A stretch of 64,000 nt of DNA from Epiperipatus broadwayi (GCA_028023455.1 JAQFVV010000017.1:1674501-1738500), one strand, 5' to 3'; numbered from the stretch's first letter, positions 13,059-25,260 are shown. Notes: generated by a model from the letters alone, not told the origin. A program made the numbers and translations.

Positions 13059-14722
13059 AGGGTTCATACAATAAATTAGGTTAAATAACAGTTCTGTCTA
13101 CAGCTAACTTAATTGCAATAGTTGTTTTCCTTTATCTTTTAACTTGTTAAAAGCAGCAGCACATTGGAGTCTCTTGGATCTCAGCATCTAAGTCCTTGTT
13201 TCAATTATAAAGCTAACAAGATATTTAAACTGGTTTACATTCTCAAGTTAATAACCATCTAAGCCGAAAATTACTGAGGATTTTTATTCTATCACTGACT
13301 GATAAAGAACTTGAGATTTTTTAATATTAATCATTAAAATGAGATCTTAATAAGCTACATTCTAAACATTAAGAACATTCTGTAAAACTGACAAAAATAG
13401 TACATCATCGGCATACTGTAAATCCAGAATCCAAGAAGATGAAATTTTTATTTTTGCTTTTAATCGATTCAAATTAAAAATTCCACTATGAAATCTGTAT
13501 CATATCTTGATCCCTATCAGAATAAGCTGCTTATAAACATTTCAAAGACAGTTGTCATAAAAATTGAAAACAAAGTTGGGGCAAGTACACATTCGTGTTT
13601 AATACCAGTTTTTATTTCAAATGTTTTAGAGTTTCCACTTGTAGTAATAACACTTCTTCTCATTCCATTATGTACAATCTGTATGGTACCAATAAATTTT
13701 GGTGGGCAACCAACAAATTTTAAGCAATGCCGTAGATCTGTACTATTAACTGAATCAAATGCAGTGATCAAATCAACAAAAGCACTATGTAAATCAATCC
13801 ATTGTTCCCAACACATTTCTCGCATTTGTTTGGGGATAAAAAAACATATCTATAGTGCTTCTGATTCATTAAAATCACATTGAGTCTCTGGTGACCATTC
13901 ATCTATTAGTGGAAGCAATTTATTGAACAAAATTTTTGAAAGTATTTTTGTTATAGTGATATTATATAATAATGATATTCCGCAATAATTACTTCATCCT
14001 TAAGATCAAATGCACAACTTCATGGATCCAGATATTCCTAAAAAGTTTATATTTTTGAACCTCATATATCACCACCAAATTTTAAAACTTCTCCAGATAT
14101 TTCATCAAGACCTATAGCCTTTCCACTTTTAAGAATATAAAGAGCTGTTTCAAATTCATTAAGCCGGACATTTTTGTCTAAATCTAAATAATTAGATAAA
14201 ATGGATGTATCGTTAAAAGTCATCATATCAATTCTTGTATCATTATTCAGAAGATGGTCAAACTACTCTACTGTTCAAAATATTGACATCATATTAGTGA
14301 GTGCCATTGCTGGATTTAATAGCATTGTGATATCAGTCCTCACATCCATATGTTGCTTTCGGTGCATTAAAAAAAAGATCAAAAATGATCATGATTAGCG
14401 AATGTCCCTTTTTTTTTTTTCAGTTTTAATCCAACAATTATTTTAAAGCCTTCTTGTAAGTTGTTGAACTTTTGCTTTCATATCTTTATACTCATTATGA
14501 AGTTCCACATTTAATCTATTATTTTGCCAAGCAGGGAATACTAAGTCACTAATAGTATCATTCGCAGAAAACCAGTCATGACTTTCTTTAGTGAACCCAA
14601 GAATAGATGAATATTCTTCTTAAGAGAATTTTATGCTTAAGAAATCTGTCAATCCTGAAGATCCATATTAGTAATTTTAGTATTTAATAGCTGTTGAAAT
14701 TTTGTGCATATAATAGATTTTT

Positions 14723-14835
14723 TTTTTCCATATGTCATAGCATCGACAAGGAGGCGAACCCGCAACCACCATTTGCAACCAACTGCTTGCTTGCAAGGCC
14801 GCTGCGCTGACCTCTCGGTTAACAACGCTTGACCA
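14723..14835 (-). mobile_element. SINE-A (tRNA-Gly-like), perfect 16-bp target duplication
   Basis: The target duplication CATATAATAGATTTTT is present at 14707-14722 and again at 14836-14851, perfect over 16 bp. On the minus strand the element begins GGTCAAGCGTTG, has a tRNA-like body ending in the B-box-like GCGGGTTCGCCTCC, then a CATATGG-A(n) tail. Two more copies lie at 17235 and 21149, both also on the minus strand. It is inserted in the minus-strand LINE-X. The sharp target duplication shows LINE-driven insertion after LINE-X itself. Confidence 0.9.
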
Positions 14836-16350
14836 CATATAATAGATTTTTCTAAAGAACAATCTATCAATTTTCTCATGAATATGATTGGAATAATCTG
14901 TCCAACAATCTCAGCTTGTTAAGTGCTCTTGTAATGAGAACTTTTGTATTTTGACTTCTAACTATAATATAATCTATTAAATGCAATTGTTTTGAGGGTG
15001 GATGCCTTCATGCTTTTTTGTGTTGATGTTTCTGCCTAAACAAAATGTTTGTGATAATCAATTCATAGCAAACCATTTAAATTTATAACCCAATACCATT
15101 ATTTTCAATAATGTTTGGGCAAAGTCTTCTATTTATGCAAACATGGGCATTAAAGTCTCTTAGAAGAAAAAATCATTTTTTTTTAATGGTATTGCTTAAA
15201 TAATGTTATCCAACTAAGAATAAAAACATTTCTTCTCTGAGTTCTCCGAGTCAAAGAGATTGGAGCATAAGCACTAATAAAATAAATACTAATACCATTA
15301 TGCAAGGTGAGTTTTAAGATCCATGTCTTTCATGGATACAATGAGGAATTCCAATAATAGAAGTGTAAATTAGATTTTATAGCAAATCCAACACCATTCA
15401 TTCTTTTTACACTGACTGGCCTCCCTTTATAAAATAAACTTGTATCCATCCATCTATTCTAATACATTTTTTTCTCTGGAAGATTTTCACTAATAATAGC
15501 TATATCAATCTAAACATTGACAGACCCTTAGCCATAAGTGTATTCCTCTGTTACAGTCTTAAAGGGTTTGTATCAAGTAAAGTTAGCACATTCCATACAT
15601 CTATATTTTGAAAAAAAAAAATAGATTTCCGATACTTACGTTTATTATTACTACTGTCTCTTGCTTCACCAGTATTACTGATATTGTTAATATTATTACT
15701 ATTTACCCACTGAAGTGAGTAATCTGACAGGTCCCACAACCTAGCCAGACTGAGACAACCGTTTTTAGATATTTTCTGGGTCCTTCCTCTTCTATGATAG
15801 TTAGGGGAATCACTAAATAGAGCTGCCTAATCATGCAATCATTGCCAACTGGAACTCCTGTCTTACTTAAATCCATTTCCAAACTGACTTATTAGTGATT
15901 GTACTGCTTTGAGCGAAGATCACAAGTAAGGACTGCCAGCTATTGAAACCTGGACCCATCATTGCCCTTTCTTGATCCTTGAGGGCTTCAGTTAAAGAAA
16001 AAAATAGGGAAGCAAAAGGAAATCTTGGAGTCAGAAATGCTGTATGTGTAGTTGAAGGATGGAAACATTGTTGCATAAACATACAGTCCTTTGTGTTTGA
16101 ACGCATGAGAATCTCATGCTCAACAATCATACAATAAATGACAGAAGAAAGACTATTCTTATCAAGAACAGTATCTAGCCTTTGATGAACCAACACCCTA
16201 TTATATAAGACAACAGGAGCTCTTAGTTGGGCACTGCTTATTTGATATTCACAGTTGGCCTTTATATCTAAAAACCATTCTACTGTCTGCTATCTGTGGA
16301 GCCGGACAATAGCCTGAATGTAGGCTCCGACCCTTAAATACCCATACACA

Positions 16351-17234
16351 AATCTTGCACTTGCAAAATTTATCAAGAAATTTATGCTATTGGTTTTTGA
16401 TTGAAGATTATAAATAAAAAGAATGTCTTGTAGATAGATATATACTGCATTAGAAGGCATTGACTCTTCATGCAGCCTTTAACATGGAATCCATGAAAAA
16501 AATTGAAAACATTTACAGCAAGTAAAGGATTGATGCATAAGTTCAGAAATTGATATCAATTCAAAACTGCAGAAGAGACCAACATTTCTGACAGAATTGA
16601 AATAAATAATTGGAGGAAAAAAAAGTTTCTGAAACAGAAGTTTATTATGATAAAACGTTGTTCTAAAAGATGTTTTACTGAATATGTAATCACAAGGTAT
16701 TAAACAAAATATTTTAGGTCATAGAAAGATAGACTAGCTTTTATGCTATGTGACAATACTGCAGGTCATGTGATAAATTAGGAGATTATCCCTGTGAGAA
16801 TTATTATGCTATTAAGAAAAACTAAAAATTATCTACATTCTAACTTTACAATAAAAAAGCCCGAATCACATCCATTTTATGTATGAAATGTGTCTGTGAT
16901 TACTTATTCATGAAGTTAAAAATTACTGAAAGCAGAAAGAATTTCATTTCAAAGTTTTATTGATATTAGAGAATGCCCTTTCATCTATATAATATTCATT
17001 TAGATTTAAGGAACTCTTGATGAATAAATTTTCAGTGAATGGAATGCTGGAAAAATTCATCAATGCAGATGCATTAAGAATCACCAGTGTATGAAAACCC
17101 TAAACTGTTGATGTATCCCTTGGAAACCTATATCGAATGAGTTTGTAAATGTCATTAAAGGCTTTCCAGGCATTGAGGTTTTAAAAAAATATTTGAGTAG
17201 TATGGAAACTCTGGGAATGTGGATTTGGATGATA
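16351..17234. other. AT-rich DNA, nothing firmly recognised
   Basis: No TIR, tRNA-like or reverse transcriptase motif. It may include 5' sequence of LINE-X, whose upstream border is not defined. Confidence 0.35.
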
Positions 17235-17330
17235 TTTTTTTTTTTCTTCTCATGTGTCATAGCATCAGCCGGGAAGTGAACCCGCTAACCCGGGACAAGC
17301 TGTTGACCTCTTGACCACCAATGCTTGACC
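17235..17330 (-). mobile_element. SINE-A (tRNA-derived), diverged
   Basis: On the minus strand it begins GGTCAAGCATTGGTGGTC, has a B-box-like GCGGGTTCACTTCCCGG, then a GATGCTATGACACATGAG end and an A-rich tail. This is the same order as the copy at 14723. Flanks (ATTTGGATGATAT before, ATTTGATAATATA after) look like a diverged target duplication. Confidence 0.75.
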
Positions 17331-18873
17331 ATTTGATAATATAATTGATGAAATATTTACAGAACATTTAAAAGACTATGAAGACATTCTAACAAATGAA
17401 GTGGAAAAAGAGGAAGAAGAACCATCAATGTGAATAGTAGAAAAAGTTAGCAAAATGTTGCATAGAATCTAAAGAATAAAATTATGGAATATGATGGACA
17501 GGATGCAGTATTAAAGTTACACACCAGAATGTTACATATCAAGCAAGATTATTTTGCTGATTTAAAAAAGATTAAGAATTAACTTCCTTTTGCAATTTTT
17601 TTTTTTTTTAAATGGTGTCAGCATCCAAAAAATAAAGAAAATCATTCTTTCCAGAAAGAGACTCACCTTATTTCCATCATTCAGCATTCAAATCATATCC
17701 TAAAGCAGATTACACACAGGTTAATAGTTTATCACAAGGAAAAAGATAAATCAAGTTTTTTTTTTTTGTTTTGAATAAGAATGAATGACTGATTGAACAC
17801 ATTTACAAAGGTAAAAAGATTTGAGTGCACATACACATATGAATGGGCACTTTTTTTTTCAATTTATGCATTAACAGTTTTTTTATTCATTGATTGATAA
17901 AATAGTATAATTATAGGTATGTACAATTTACACATATTAAAAGTGTTTGTGCTGTATGTATTAAAAGCGTATATAATATTTGATTATGTATATTAAAAAT
18001 ATATTTTAAATAGTATCCATCAATTTTGATCCCTGTATGATTTGGAAACAAATGATGCAGAGACGGGACTCTTAGATCAAGTTTTTTTTAATCTTTGAAA
18101 TGATTACGAAAATGTACTGTAAAATTATTTATTTTTTTAATATTTAAAATGGACACAAATACACTTTTTTATTTTTTGGAAAAAGAAACGATATATATAT
18201 AATAACATTTAAAGAACGTATGTGAATAATTGTTTATCCTGACCTTGCAGTTCTAATTTTAATTCATTTAGTTTTGTTGTAAATCCAATTAAAAATGCAA
18301 ATTCCAGGATACAAATATCTTCAAATTGTTTTTATTAGTCTTAGCAATGAGAAATTATTCAATATCAAAAATTCAATCTTTAAATCAGGACAAATTGGTC
18401 TTGATTTAACCATATGATATCTATACTGGTAGGCGTAGGATTTCTGTCGCACCAAGTAAATTGTTTTTTCACATACAATATTTTCTAATGACAATGAAAA
18501 ACATGAATATATAAAAAAGGGCATTTACTAATATATTAAATTATTCATTCAATTTTCATTTTTCCATGAGTGATATTTCTTGGTACTTGGGGGTTTATGT
18601 CGAGATAATTCAATATGGCTATAGTTACCATTTTCTTCTATTTGCACTCTAAAAAAACTTGAATTTAAAATCTGAAATTTATATCTTATTTTACAAAAAA
18701 ACAAACAGAAAACATTTAGAATATATCAGCCATGTCAGTAGATTCATCCAATTAAAACGTCTTTTCTTTATGTTTACACAAGCTCTTAAACATCAGCACA
18801 AATTTCCCCCATAATAGTGCACTTTAATGCAAGTTCTACAAATTAATAAATGTTAGATAGTGTCTTAGTGCTT
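17331..18873. other. AT-rich DNA with a weak acidic reading frame
   Basis: The plus strand at about 17335-17432 reads an acidic stretch (DEIFTEHLKDYEDILTNEVEK, then EEEEPSM and a stop). Sequence before the SINE at 17235 may belong to the same frame. This could be a decayed transposase tail, but no catalytic motif was found. The remainder is poly(T)-rich without recognisable features. Confidence 0.25.
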
Positions 18874-19052
18874 TACCTTCCAATATCCTCAGACTAATTA
18901 TTAGCTTATGACTTTTATCACTGAGGAACCTTCTATCTGAGAGCAGTGTACTTAGTAAAAAGTAGGTGCTGGAGAGATTCGTTAAATTCAAAGATCCAAA
19001 TTTACTGCTCCCACTGATGAAAGTCATAAACTAGAGACTAGTCTGGGGATTT
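18874..19052. mobile_element. HF1 foldback element, both hammerheads decayed
   Basis: A short inverted pair. The minus-strand arm at about 18874-18935 keeps the CCAATATCCTCAGACTAAT and CACTGAGGAACCTTCTATCT blocks. The plus-strand arm at about 18991-19052 keeps CCACTGATGAAAGTCATAA and GAGACTAGTCTGGGGAT. Core changes are visible: the minus copy reads GTGATAA for CTGATGA, and the plus copy reads GAGA for GAAA. Both ribozymes should be dead. This is an old copy. Confidence 0.7.
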
Positions 19053-19819
19053 TCTCAGAAACAACTCCACTTTACTTTAGCTCAGAATATGAATTCTCGG
19101 AATTGCTGATGAATTGTTATGTATGTATTGACAATGAGATCAATGGATGAAGAATGGCATGAACAGATAAATAATTTAAAGAACAGCATTATTTCAGATA
19201 TCTCAATTGCTGTATTGAAACTATACCTAAACGTTATTACTTTATGAATAAAGTAGCAAACTAATAAATATAGAAAATAGTAAAATTAATCATAAATACA
19301 TGGTTTACGATAAATATCGAATCGAAAAGAAATAGTACTGGAGAATAAATGTAAATACCCTTTATTATATAGATTTATATTATATTAATAATATTTGTCA
19401 GTTAAAAAAACTTAATGTTTATACGCAAAAATATTTATAATAAAAATATGTCAATGAAATTTTATAAATTATGGAGGCCTTTTATCTATTTTCACATAAA
19501 TTTAAAAAGTCTTACCATGATCTTTTAAAATAATTTTTAAGGTTGCTAAAAAATTGATCAGTTTGTGGTTCAGATGTCATGTAAAATTGAATCAATTTCC
19601 GTTGATTGATTTAGGTTGGATTCTTCTTGGTTTTAGTAATCTGCTATTTAAATATGCATGTTATACAATTGCAGATGCTGAGACACAGTTCTCCTATAAC
19701 CAAACAAGCTATATTTCTCATTTTCACTATTTCTGGACTCCTAATAAGTGTTTTTTTTTTTTTTAAGGTGGTAGAATTCTAGTGCTCAGAGTATAACTGG
19801 TGCCTGTTTGTTCATTTAA

Positions 19820-20070
19820 ACCAAAAAACATCACATGATCACCATTTCTTATGCTTGCTTATAACTGTTATTAAAACAGTCAAAACTCTATACGTATTGC
19901 AGTGCTGTCAGATCCAAGGCTCCTCGCTGATGAAGGCCACAAGTCAGAAACTAGTCTGGGGATATTGGATGAGTATGCACTAGATGGGGATTTTATGCAC
20001 AAGCCTTCTGGCATCCATTGATTACTCCGGCTTGTACTGAGTGGCAATACATATAGAGAGTTTTGCCTGT
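19820..20070 (+). mobile_element. HF1 hammerhead-foldback element with 13-bp target duplication
   Basis: The duplication TTTGTTCATTTAA is present at 19807-19819 and 20071-20083 (13/13). The left arm is short: it carries the tail (AACATCACATGATCACC at 19827 onward) and the AAAACTCTATACG block, then jumps to the full right arm. That arm contains the hammerhead at 19912-19970 and ends GAGTTTTGCCTG. The left arm carries the tail and the right arm does not, the same asymmetry as in the copies at 44674, 52510 and 58980. No protein is encoded. Confidence 0.85.
19912..19970 (+). ncRNA. Type I hammerhead ribozyme, HF1 copy at 19.9 kb
   Basis: Core boxes present: CTGATGA at 19927-19933, GAAA before CTAGTC, predicted cleavage after C19956. 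Helix I is TCCTCG with TGGGGA (one terminal G-U) plus the distal ATCCAA/TTGGAT helix. Helix II (AGGC..GTCA) has an A-A closing mismatch and a G-U, so activity is probably reduced. Helix III is the self-complementary ACTAGT, implying dimer-assisted folding. Confidence 0.75.
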
Positions 20071-20083
20071 TTTGTTCATTTAA

Positions 20084-21148
20084 CATATCATTTTCATTAC
20101 ACTAAACTTAGTTATTCTAGCTGAACTGGAAACAGTACTAAAAAGTACTTTAACACCAATATTCTTAGATGATGAATAAACCTCATTATGCTAGAACTGG
20201 AATCTTTCCATGTTTCAATTTATAAATTATGTAATACTAGTGATGTGCACTTTGACTCTCTACATGTTTTTTTTTATTTCTCTTCTTCTTTCTCTTTATA
20301 TAATAGTGGTCAGAAGGACAAGTCTTCCAACCAACATTAGCTTGTTTTTTTTTTGTTTTTTTTTAATTGTTGTTTTTCACACCTCAGCTTATTATTATTA
20401 TTATTTTGTATCCTTTTTCCTTTTTCTAGTGATTTATCTACCACTAATCTACTGTGTACGTGTTTTTTTTAATCCTGTAATTACCATTACCCTTAATTAC
20501 CATAGCTATTTTTTATAGAATTTAACTTTAATATAACTTATAGTTATCTTTAATTCATTTTATATATATAGAATTTAACTTTGATTAAATTATTAAACAA
20601 AATTACAAAATGTATTTTATTTTTTTATAAACAAGAAAATTCATTTTAAATTTTTGAAAATTATGTCTAAATTATTTAATCTTTACTTTTGCATTTTTTA
20701 TTTTTATACATTTGTGTCCTCCCTTTTTTAATCTATAAAAAATTATAAATATTTATTTTTAAACCCCTTGTCTGCTTATATTTAAGAAATAGAGAGATTG
20801 ATTTTTTTATATTTATTTATAACATGCGTATTATTCTTAATATTCACAAAGTTTTACACATGCCTAAAAATATGTTTGTTACTCTGTTTTATTTTGTTTA
20901 AATTATATAATCATTTAAGTATAAGTCATCAATTGAGGGAACCGTTTTTCTACATTACTTTCTTTTTCATTATATTTTAAAATGTTTGGTCTGTTTTTCA
21001 ATTTAAGCTTGATTAATTGATGAGGATTCTAATATATAATAGTGCCAGCTTTACCTTTTTGACTTATTTTTTTCCCCACAGTTTCTATTAATCTTATCTT
21101 TCCAACTTTTTTTTATTTCATTTGCCTCTAAATCTATATGTCTAAAAC
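20084..21148. other. T-rich DNA, possible minus-strand LINE debris
   Basis: Very T-rich plus strand with several long but low-complexity open frames. Nothing identifiable. Confidence 0.3.
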
Positions 21149-21240
21149 TTTTTTTTTTTTCATATGTGCGTTGACCAGGAAGCGAATCAGGGCCAGCTGC
21201 TTGGAAGGCAGCTATGCCAACCACTAGGCCATCAACGCTT
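21149..21240 (-). mobile_element. SINE-A, best tRNA-Gly(UCC)-like copy
   Basis: The tRNA-like part is 21238 down to 21167 (72 nt). It has a 7-bp acceptor stem (GCGTTGA with TCAACGC, then A), a perfect A-box match (TGGCCTAGTGG) and a 5-bp anticodon stem enclosing CTTCCAA (anticodon TCC). The T arm is decayed: the B box reads GATTCGCTTCC and T-stem mismatches are visible, so it is not a working tRNA. It is followed by CATATG and a poly(A) tail (poly(T) at 21149-21160 on plus). Flanking TAAAACTTT/TAAAGCTTT may be remnants of a target duplication. Confidence 0.85.
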
Positions 21241-21861
21241 GATTAAAGCTTTATTTGTTTTCTCTCCGCTTGTTCTAGTTCTCTCCATGTTCTCATCTAT
21301 ATAAAGTTGCTTTCCACATAAAAATTTAAGAAGCCTTTCTTTTAAACCTGATTTTACAGTACACAAAATAATCTACACATATTAAACGATTGTTTAGCAA
21401 TTTTAATTTTGTTATATCTTTTTTCATCAATTACATTACTAACTTCCCAAATATTTAAAACCACTAACCTGCTCTATAATTTTCGGTACAATGCTTACTT
21501 ATCTTTTCTTTTCTCCAAATTCTTTTTTCTTTTTCATTTATTTTTATCCTAAATTTTAAAAATCATCTTATATAAAATTTTAAGCTTATTCTCATTATTT
21601 GCAAGAACTGATGTATGATTAGAAAATATGATACAATGAATCTGTCTATCCTCATTGCTAATTTCATACTTATCAAAACATTTGTTTAATAACTTGGCTA
21701 ATTATTTATTAAATAAAATAAATGATAAAGTTCCTCCCTACTGCCTTTATATATATAAAATTTTCCATAAGAAGACTAAAATACTATATATGCAAAATAT
21801 AAATAACCATTTGCTTGTCTCATATACCATTACTGAAAACATTTGACATTTATTATTTATA
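21241..21861. other. T-rich DNA, possible LINE debris
   Basis: Continues the T-rich character of the segment on the other side of the SINE-A insertion, which suggests the SINE landed in an older minus-strand LINE. No identifiable motif. Confidence 0.25.
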
Positions 21862-22319
21862 ATATATTATTTATTAAGCGCAAGCAGTTCGTAATTAAAG
21901 TGAAAGGCTGAAACCTTTTTGCATGTGCTTTAAGAGTGCTTATATGACAGCCAATCAGATGTAATGATGACTGTATAGAGAGCTCTCAAGTCGCAACACA
22001 AGATAGAGATTTTTATAAGAAAGAGGTGGTTCCACCATTCTCTTTACTTAAATTTCTATATATATATATAAGCCAGTCTGAAGCATTTTAGTAAAAAAAA
22101 AAGCTTCAGACTGGCTTATATATATAGAAATTTAAGTAAAGAGAGGGGTGGAACCATCCTTTTCTTATAAAAATCTCTGTCTTATGTTGCGACTTGAGAA
22201 CTCTCTATACAGTTATCATTACATCTGATTGGCTATCATATAAACATTCTTAAAACGCATGCGAGAAGATTCCAGCCTTTTACTTTCATTGAGAACTGCT
22301 TGCGCTGAATAAATAATAT
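21862..22319. mobile_element. Long-arm foldback element (FB3), no ribozyme
   Basis: Two arms of about 220 bp in inverted orientation, 21862-22085 and 22101-22319, separated by a ~15-nt A-rich spacer. Outer ends read AATATATTATTTATT..AAGCGCAAGCAGTTC and its complement. The arms include GCCAATCAGATGTAATGATG and a CAGACTGGCTTATATATA block next to the spacer. By eye the arms are about 85-90% identical. I found no CTGANGA..GAAA hammerhead core in either strand and no protein. It could be a MITE or a processed foldback; no target duplication was identified. Confidence 0.85.
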
Positions 22320-22446
22320 TTACATACATTACTGTCAATTTCATAAGTTCTGAAAAAATTACTTCGTAGTAAATCGAAAGATTTCATGGTGTTGATTTGT
22401 AAATAATATACAGTGAGTTAAATGTGAAAATGTTTAAAGCTTCACG

Positions 22447-22650
22447 CTCTTAAGTCAAAATGCTTCAGACTGGCTTTTATATATATATAAATTTAAGTAA
22501 AGAGAAAGGTGGAACAACCTTTTTCTTATAAAAGTCACTTTCTTGTATTGTGACTTGAGAGCTCTCTATACAATCATCATTACATCTGATTGGCTGTCAT
22601 ATAAGCATTCTTAAAGCGCATGCAAGAAGGTTTCAGCCTTTCACTTTATT
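22447..22650. mobile_element. FB3 single arm
   Basis: One arm of the foldback repeat at 21862-22319, in the orientation of its right arm, running from AAATGCTTCAGACTGGC to CAGCCTTTCACTTTATTTAT. It is separated from the complete element by about 125 nt of unrelated sequence. It may be a second insertion that lost an arm. Confidence 0.8.
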
Positions 22651-24335
22651 TATAATATGTATATGTTAAATATATTTCTTACATTAAAAAAGAAAAGAAA
22701 TTGATATTTCTTTATTATGGTCAATTTTACTACAATTATCTTTGAAAATATTACTTTTTGCAAATTTCATGGAAGGTTACAGTGAAATAAAATACAAATC
22801 TGCTTTTTAAACAAGGTGTAGCAAAATTTGGAAAAATTGGAGAATGAAATTAATCCTTTTTAATGTTAAAAAAAAAAATTGTAAAAGAAACAGTTACTAT
22901 ATTGAATTTTAAGAAATAAAAGAAAGATATGATTATTTTTATTCTCATTTTAATAAAATAAAGATGTTTTCATATTAATTAAAAAAAAAAAATCTATGAG
23001 GAAAAATATTATATCAGGATCATCCATTTATCAATAATAGATATGAAAAAATGGCAGTTTTAAAATCTGATGCATTCATTAAAAAACATGTATTTCTATG
23101 ACACTGATTTTGGTCCCGTAGAAAGTAGATGATAATTGTGGAAAAACAATATATAAATCAGGAGTTTATTGTGTGTAAATATGTATATATGCTTTAACAA
23201 GTTGGTCTAAAATATATTAATATAAAAATGAAATCACAGTATAACTGCACTCCACATCAGTTGATAGAGAGAATCCTTCAACCATTTATTCCACAATAGT
23301 AGATTGAATAATTTAACTGGAACTCTGATTCTTTACATTTACTCCACTGATTATATAATAGTTTATATCATTTCAATTCCTCCCTTTACCGTTTCTATAT
23401 CTTAATTACTTTTAATGAATTTGGCTTTTTTTCCCTTTACTTTTAAAATGAAATCTAATATTCACATTTCTAAGTTATAAATTATATTGCAAATATTAAA
23501 CAATTATTTCAGAATCTTTTCTCTCATATTCTAATAATTAAATGAAATTTTATTATTTCTCTATGCTTCGCTAATTGTCATTTTAGTTAATGCTTTTTCA
23601 ATTTCATTCCTCGTTATACCCCTATTTTATTCTCATCTGCACGACTTTATTTTTAAATAATACAGTTGAAGGCTCATTGTATCATATAAATCACATATAT
23701 TCTTCTTGTCTCTTTAATGCATTTATAGTTTACATTTTTGTCTTTAGACACTATTTTTTACATCTAAGCATGCTTTGGCATTCAATGTTTTATTGTGTTG
23801 TAAATTAAATTAATTGTACCTCTCCATTGTAATTTTTTTTATTTCCCTGTACTTTTTTTTTTAAACATTTTTTCCTAAGCATCTGTTTTACATTTCAATT
23901 GAGTATTAAGCCTTCTCTACATACATCTATCTTTTACAAAGTTAATATTGTTTCCTTCTGTCCAGTTTTACTTTTTATATAATTACAAATATAAGGGTTT
24001 TTCTTTTTTAGAACCTATTGTTTTTAGTGCAGCAATATTGTAAAAGTTTTTTTTTTTACATTTCATTTTCTATTTGAATTTATTTTTGTCACATAACCTA
24101 CTATTACTTTGCTTATTGTCTTATCCAACAATTCTGATTTTTTTTTTTCTCATTATATTCTTTTTATTGATCAGTTGCCTTTTCATTTCTTCTGATTCTT
24201 TTAAAATATAATCCCAATTCTACCACTATTAAATTATGATTGAATATTTATGTACTCTTAATAAATATATTAAAATAACCTCAGTACTACTATATATTCT
24301 TTTAAATTCACATAAATAAAGATACAATAAAAGAC
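22651..24335. other. AT-rich DNA, nothing firmly recognised
   Basis: Homopolymer-rich. From about 23330 the plus strand becomes strongly pyrimidine-rich, which may be minus-strand LINE debris. Confidence 0.3.
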
Positions 24336-24430
24336 AAATGACTCCCAAGATGCATTACGTACTGAACCAGCACTCATCAGTTGGTCCAAGTCACCATCTT
24401 TCATATATATCTATTATATGAAAAATATTT
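24336..24430 (-). mobile_element. HF2 hammerhead element fragment
   Basis: A single arm of the second hammerhead family; the ribozyme-like segment is 24340-24392 on the minus strand. CTGATGA is intact. Helix II is GTGCTG paired with CAGTAC around loop GTT. The GAAA box reads GTAA (one substitution). Then comes the self-complementary ATGCAT and cleavage-site C. Helix I is CCAA/TTGG plus a distal GACT/AGTC. The GAAA change should abolish cleavage. Compare 27228-28062. Confidence 0.7.
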
Positions 24431-25260
24431 ATCTATATTAAATAATTACAATTTGAATTACAAATGGCAAACTAATCCAACCCAAACTTTTAACACCATT
24501 CATTTTAGAGAAATATAGTAATGATTATTACTAAACTATAGATTGTCTCTGGCACAGACATAAATTTTAAAAATATATGATTTTTTTTAAATTCAGTAAA
24601 CAGACACATTGGGTTGAATTAGTTTGACACTTGTAATTCAAATTGTAATTATGCTCTTAATATTGTTTCTCAGCCTATTTTAATCAAAATATAATGATTG
24701 AAATTTATTTTTATCACTTGTAGCTTTCTTTATGTAAACTCTCCATGTGTTAATTGTAAACCACATGGTTAATACTGCTGTATTATTTTCTGTACAAAAT
24801 TGGTTTTTTTTCCATTGATCTCATTTCTTATGCCCAAAATATAATCTACAATTTTATCATCTTTTTACTGTTCTTTCACTGCATTCCAATTTCTGTTATC
24901 ATTATTCTTTTTTTTTTTTTTAAAGTTATTCTTTACTCTTTTTCTTTTTTTGCACACACTTTCTATTTTATTATCATCATTATTGCTTATCATGAATGTC
25001 TAAATAATGATCAGATCTCTTAGAAATGTTTTTAGTCTTATCACCATCATTCTGTTATTTATTAGAGTGCCATTTATAAAAACTATTATCTATACCAGTA
25101 TTTTTACTTTTATTTCCAAATTACAAAATTTTTATCTTTACTTTTTTCTGTATAACAACTCACCTTGTATCGCAGAGTTCTATGACAACTATTTTTTTTT
25201 CTTTTCTTCATCGCTGACAAGAAATTTACAACCCTGTTTGGCTTAGATATAGTTCTGACA
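24431..25260. other. T-rich DNA with a possible LINE endonuclease remnant (minus)
   Basis: Reading the minus strand around 25010-25130 gives a short stretch with DKTKNI then SDHYLDIHD, reminiscent of the SDH motif ending an apurinic endonuclease domain. Frames are broken and the match is short, so this is only a hint. Confidence 0.25.

Larger units (their letters stand above)
12440..16350 (-). mobile_element. LINE-X non-LTR retrotransposon, near full length (inactive)
   Basis: The layout is read on the minus strand. The upstream region is about 16350-15760. An apurinic-endonuclease start around 15590 reads NIDVWNVLTLLDT (family: IGTWNVRTLL). Endonuclease and linker follow to about 14250. The RT domain is at 13517-13825, with VDLITAFDSVN (block 1-2), a GCPPKFIGTIQIVHNGM block and KHECVLAPTLFSIF (block 4, usually KQGCVLAPTLFS). 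The C terminus near 12510-12729 reads a WRATIRQDIEVF block. Frameshifts and stops interrupt the coding region. An HF1 fragment (12955) and a SINE-A (14723) are inserted in it. RNA-mediated retrotransposition is the family role; this copy cannot do it. Confidence 0.8.

Noticed and set aside
20210-20980. Hydrophobic open frames resembling membrane proteins
   Set aside because: Poly(T)-rich DNA always reads as Phe/Leu/Ile-rich peptides; there is no other support.
21167-21238. Functional tRNA-Gly(UCC) gene
   Set aside because: The acceptor and anticodon stems are intact, but the T stem has mismatches, the B box is altered (GATTCGCTTCC), and a CATATG-poly(A) tail plus two sister copies show it is a SINE.
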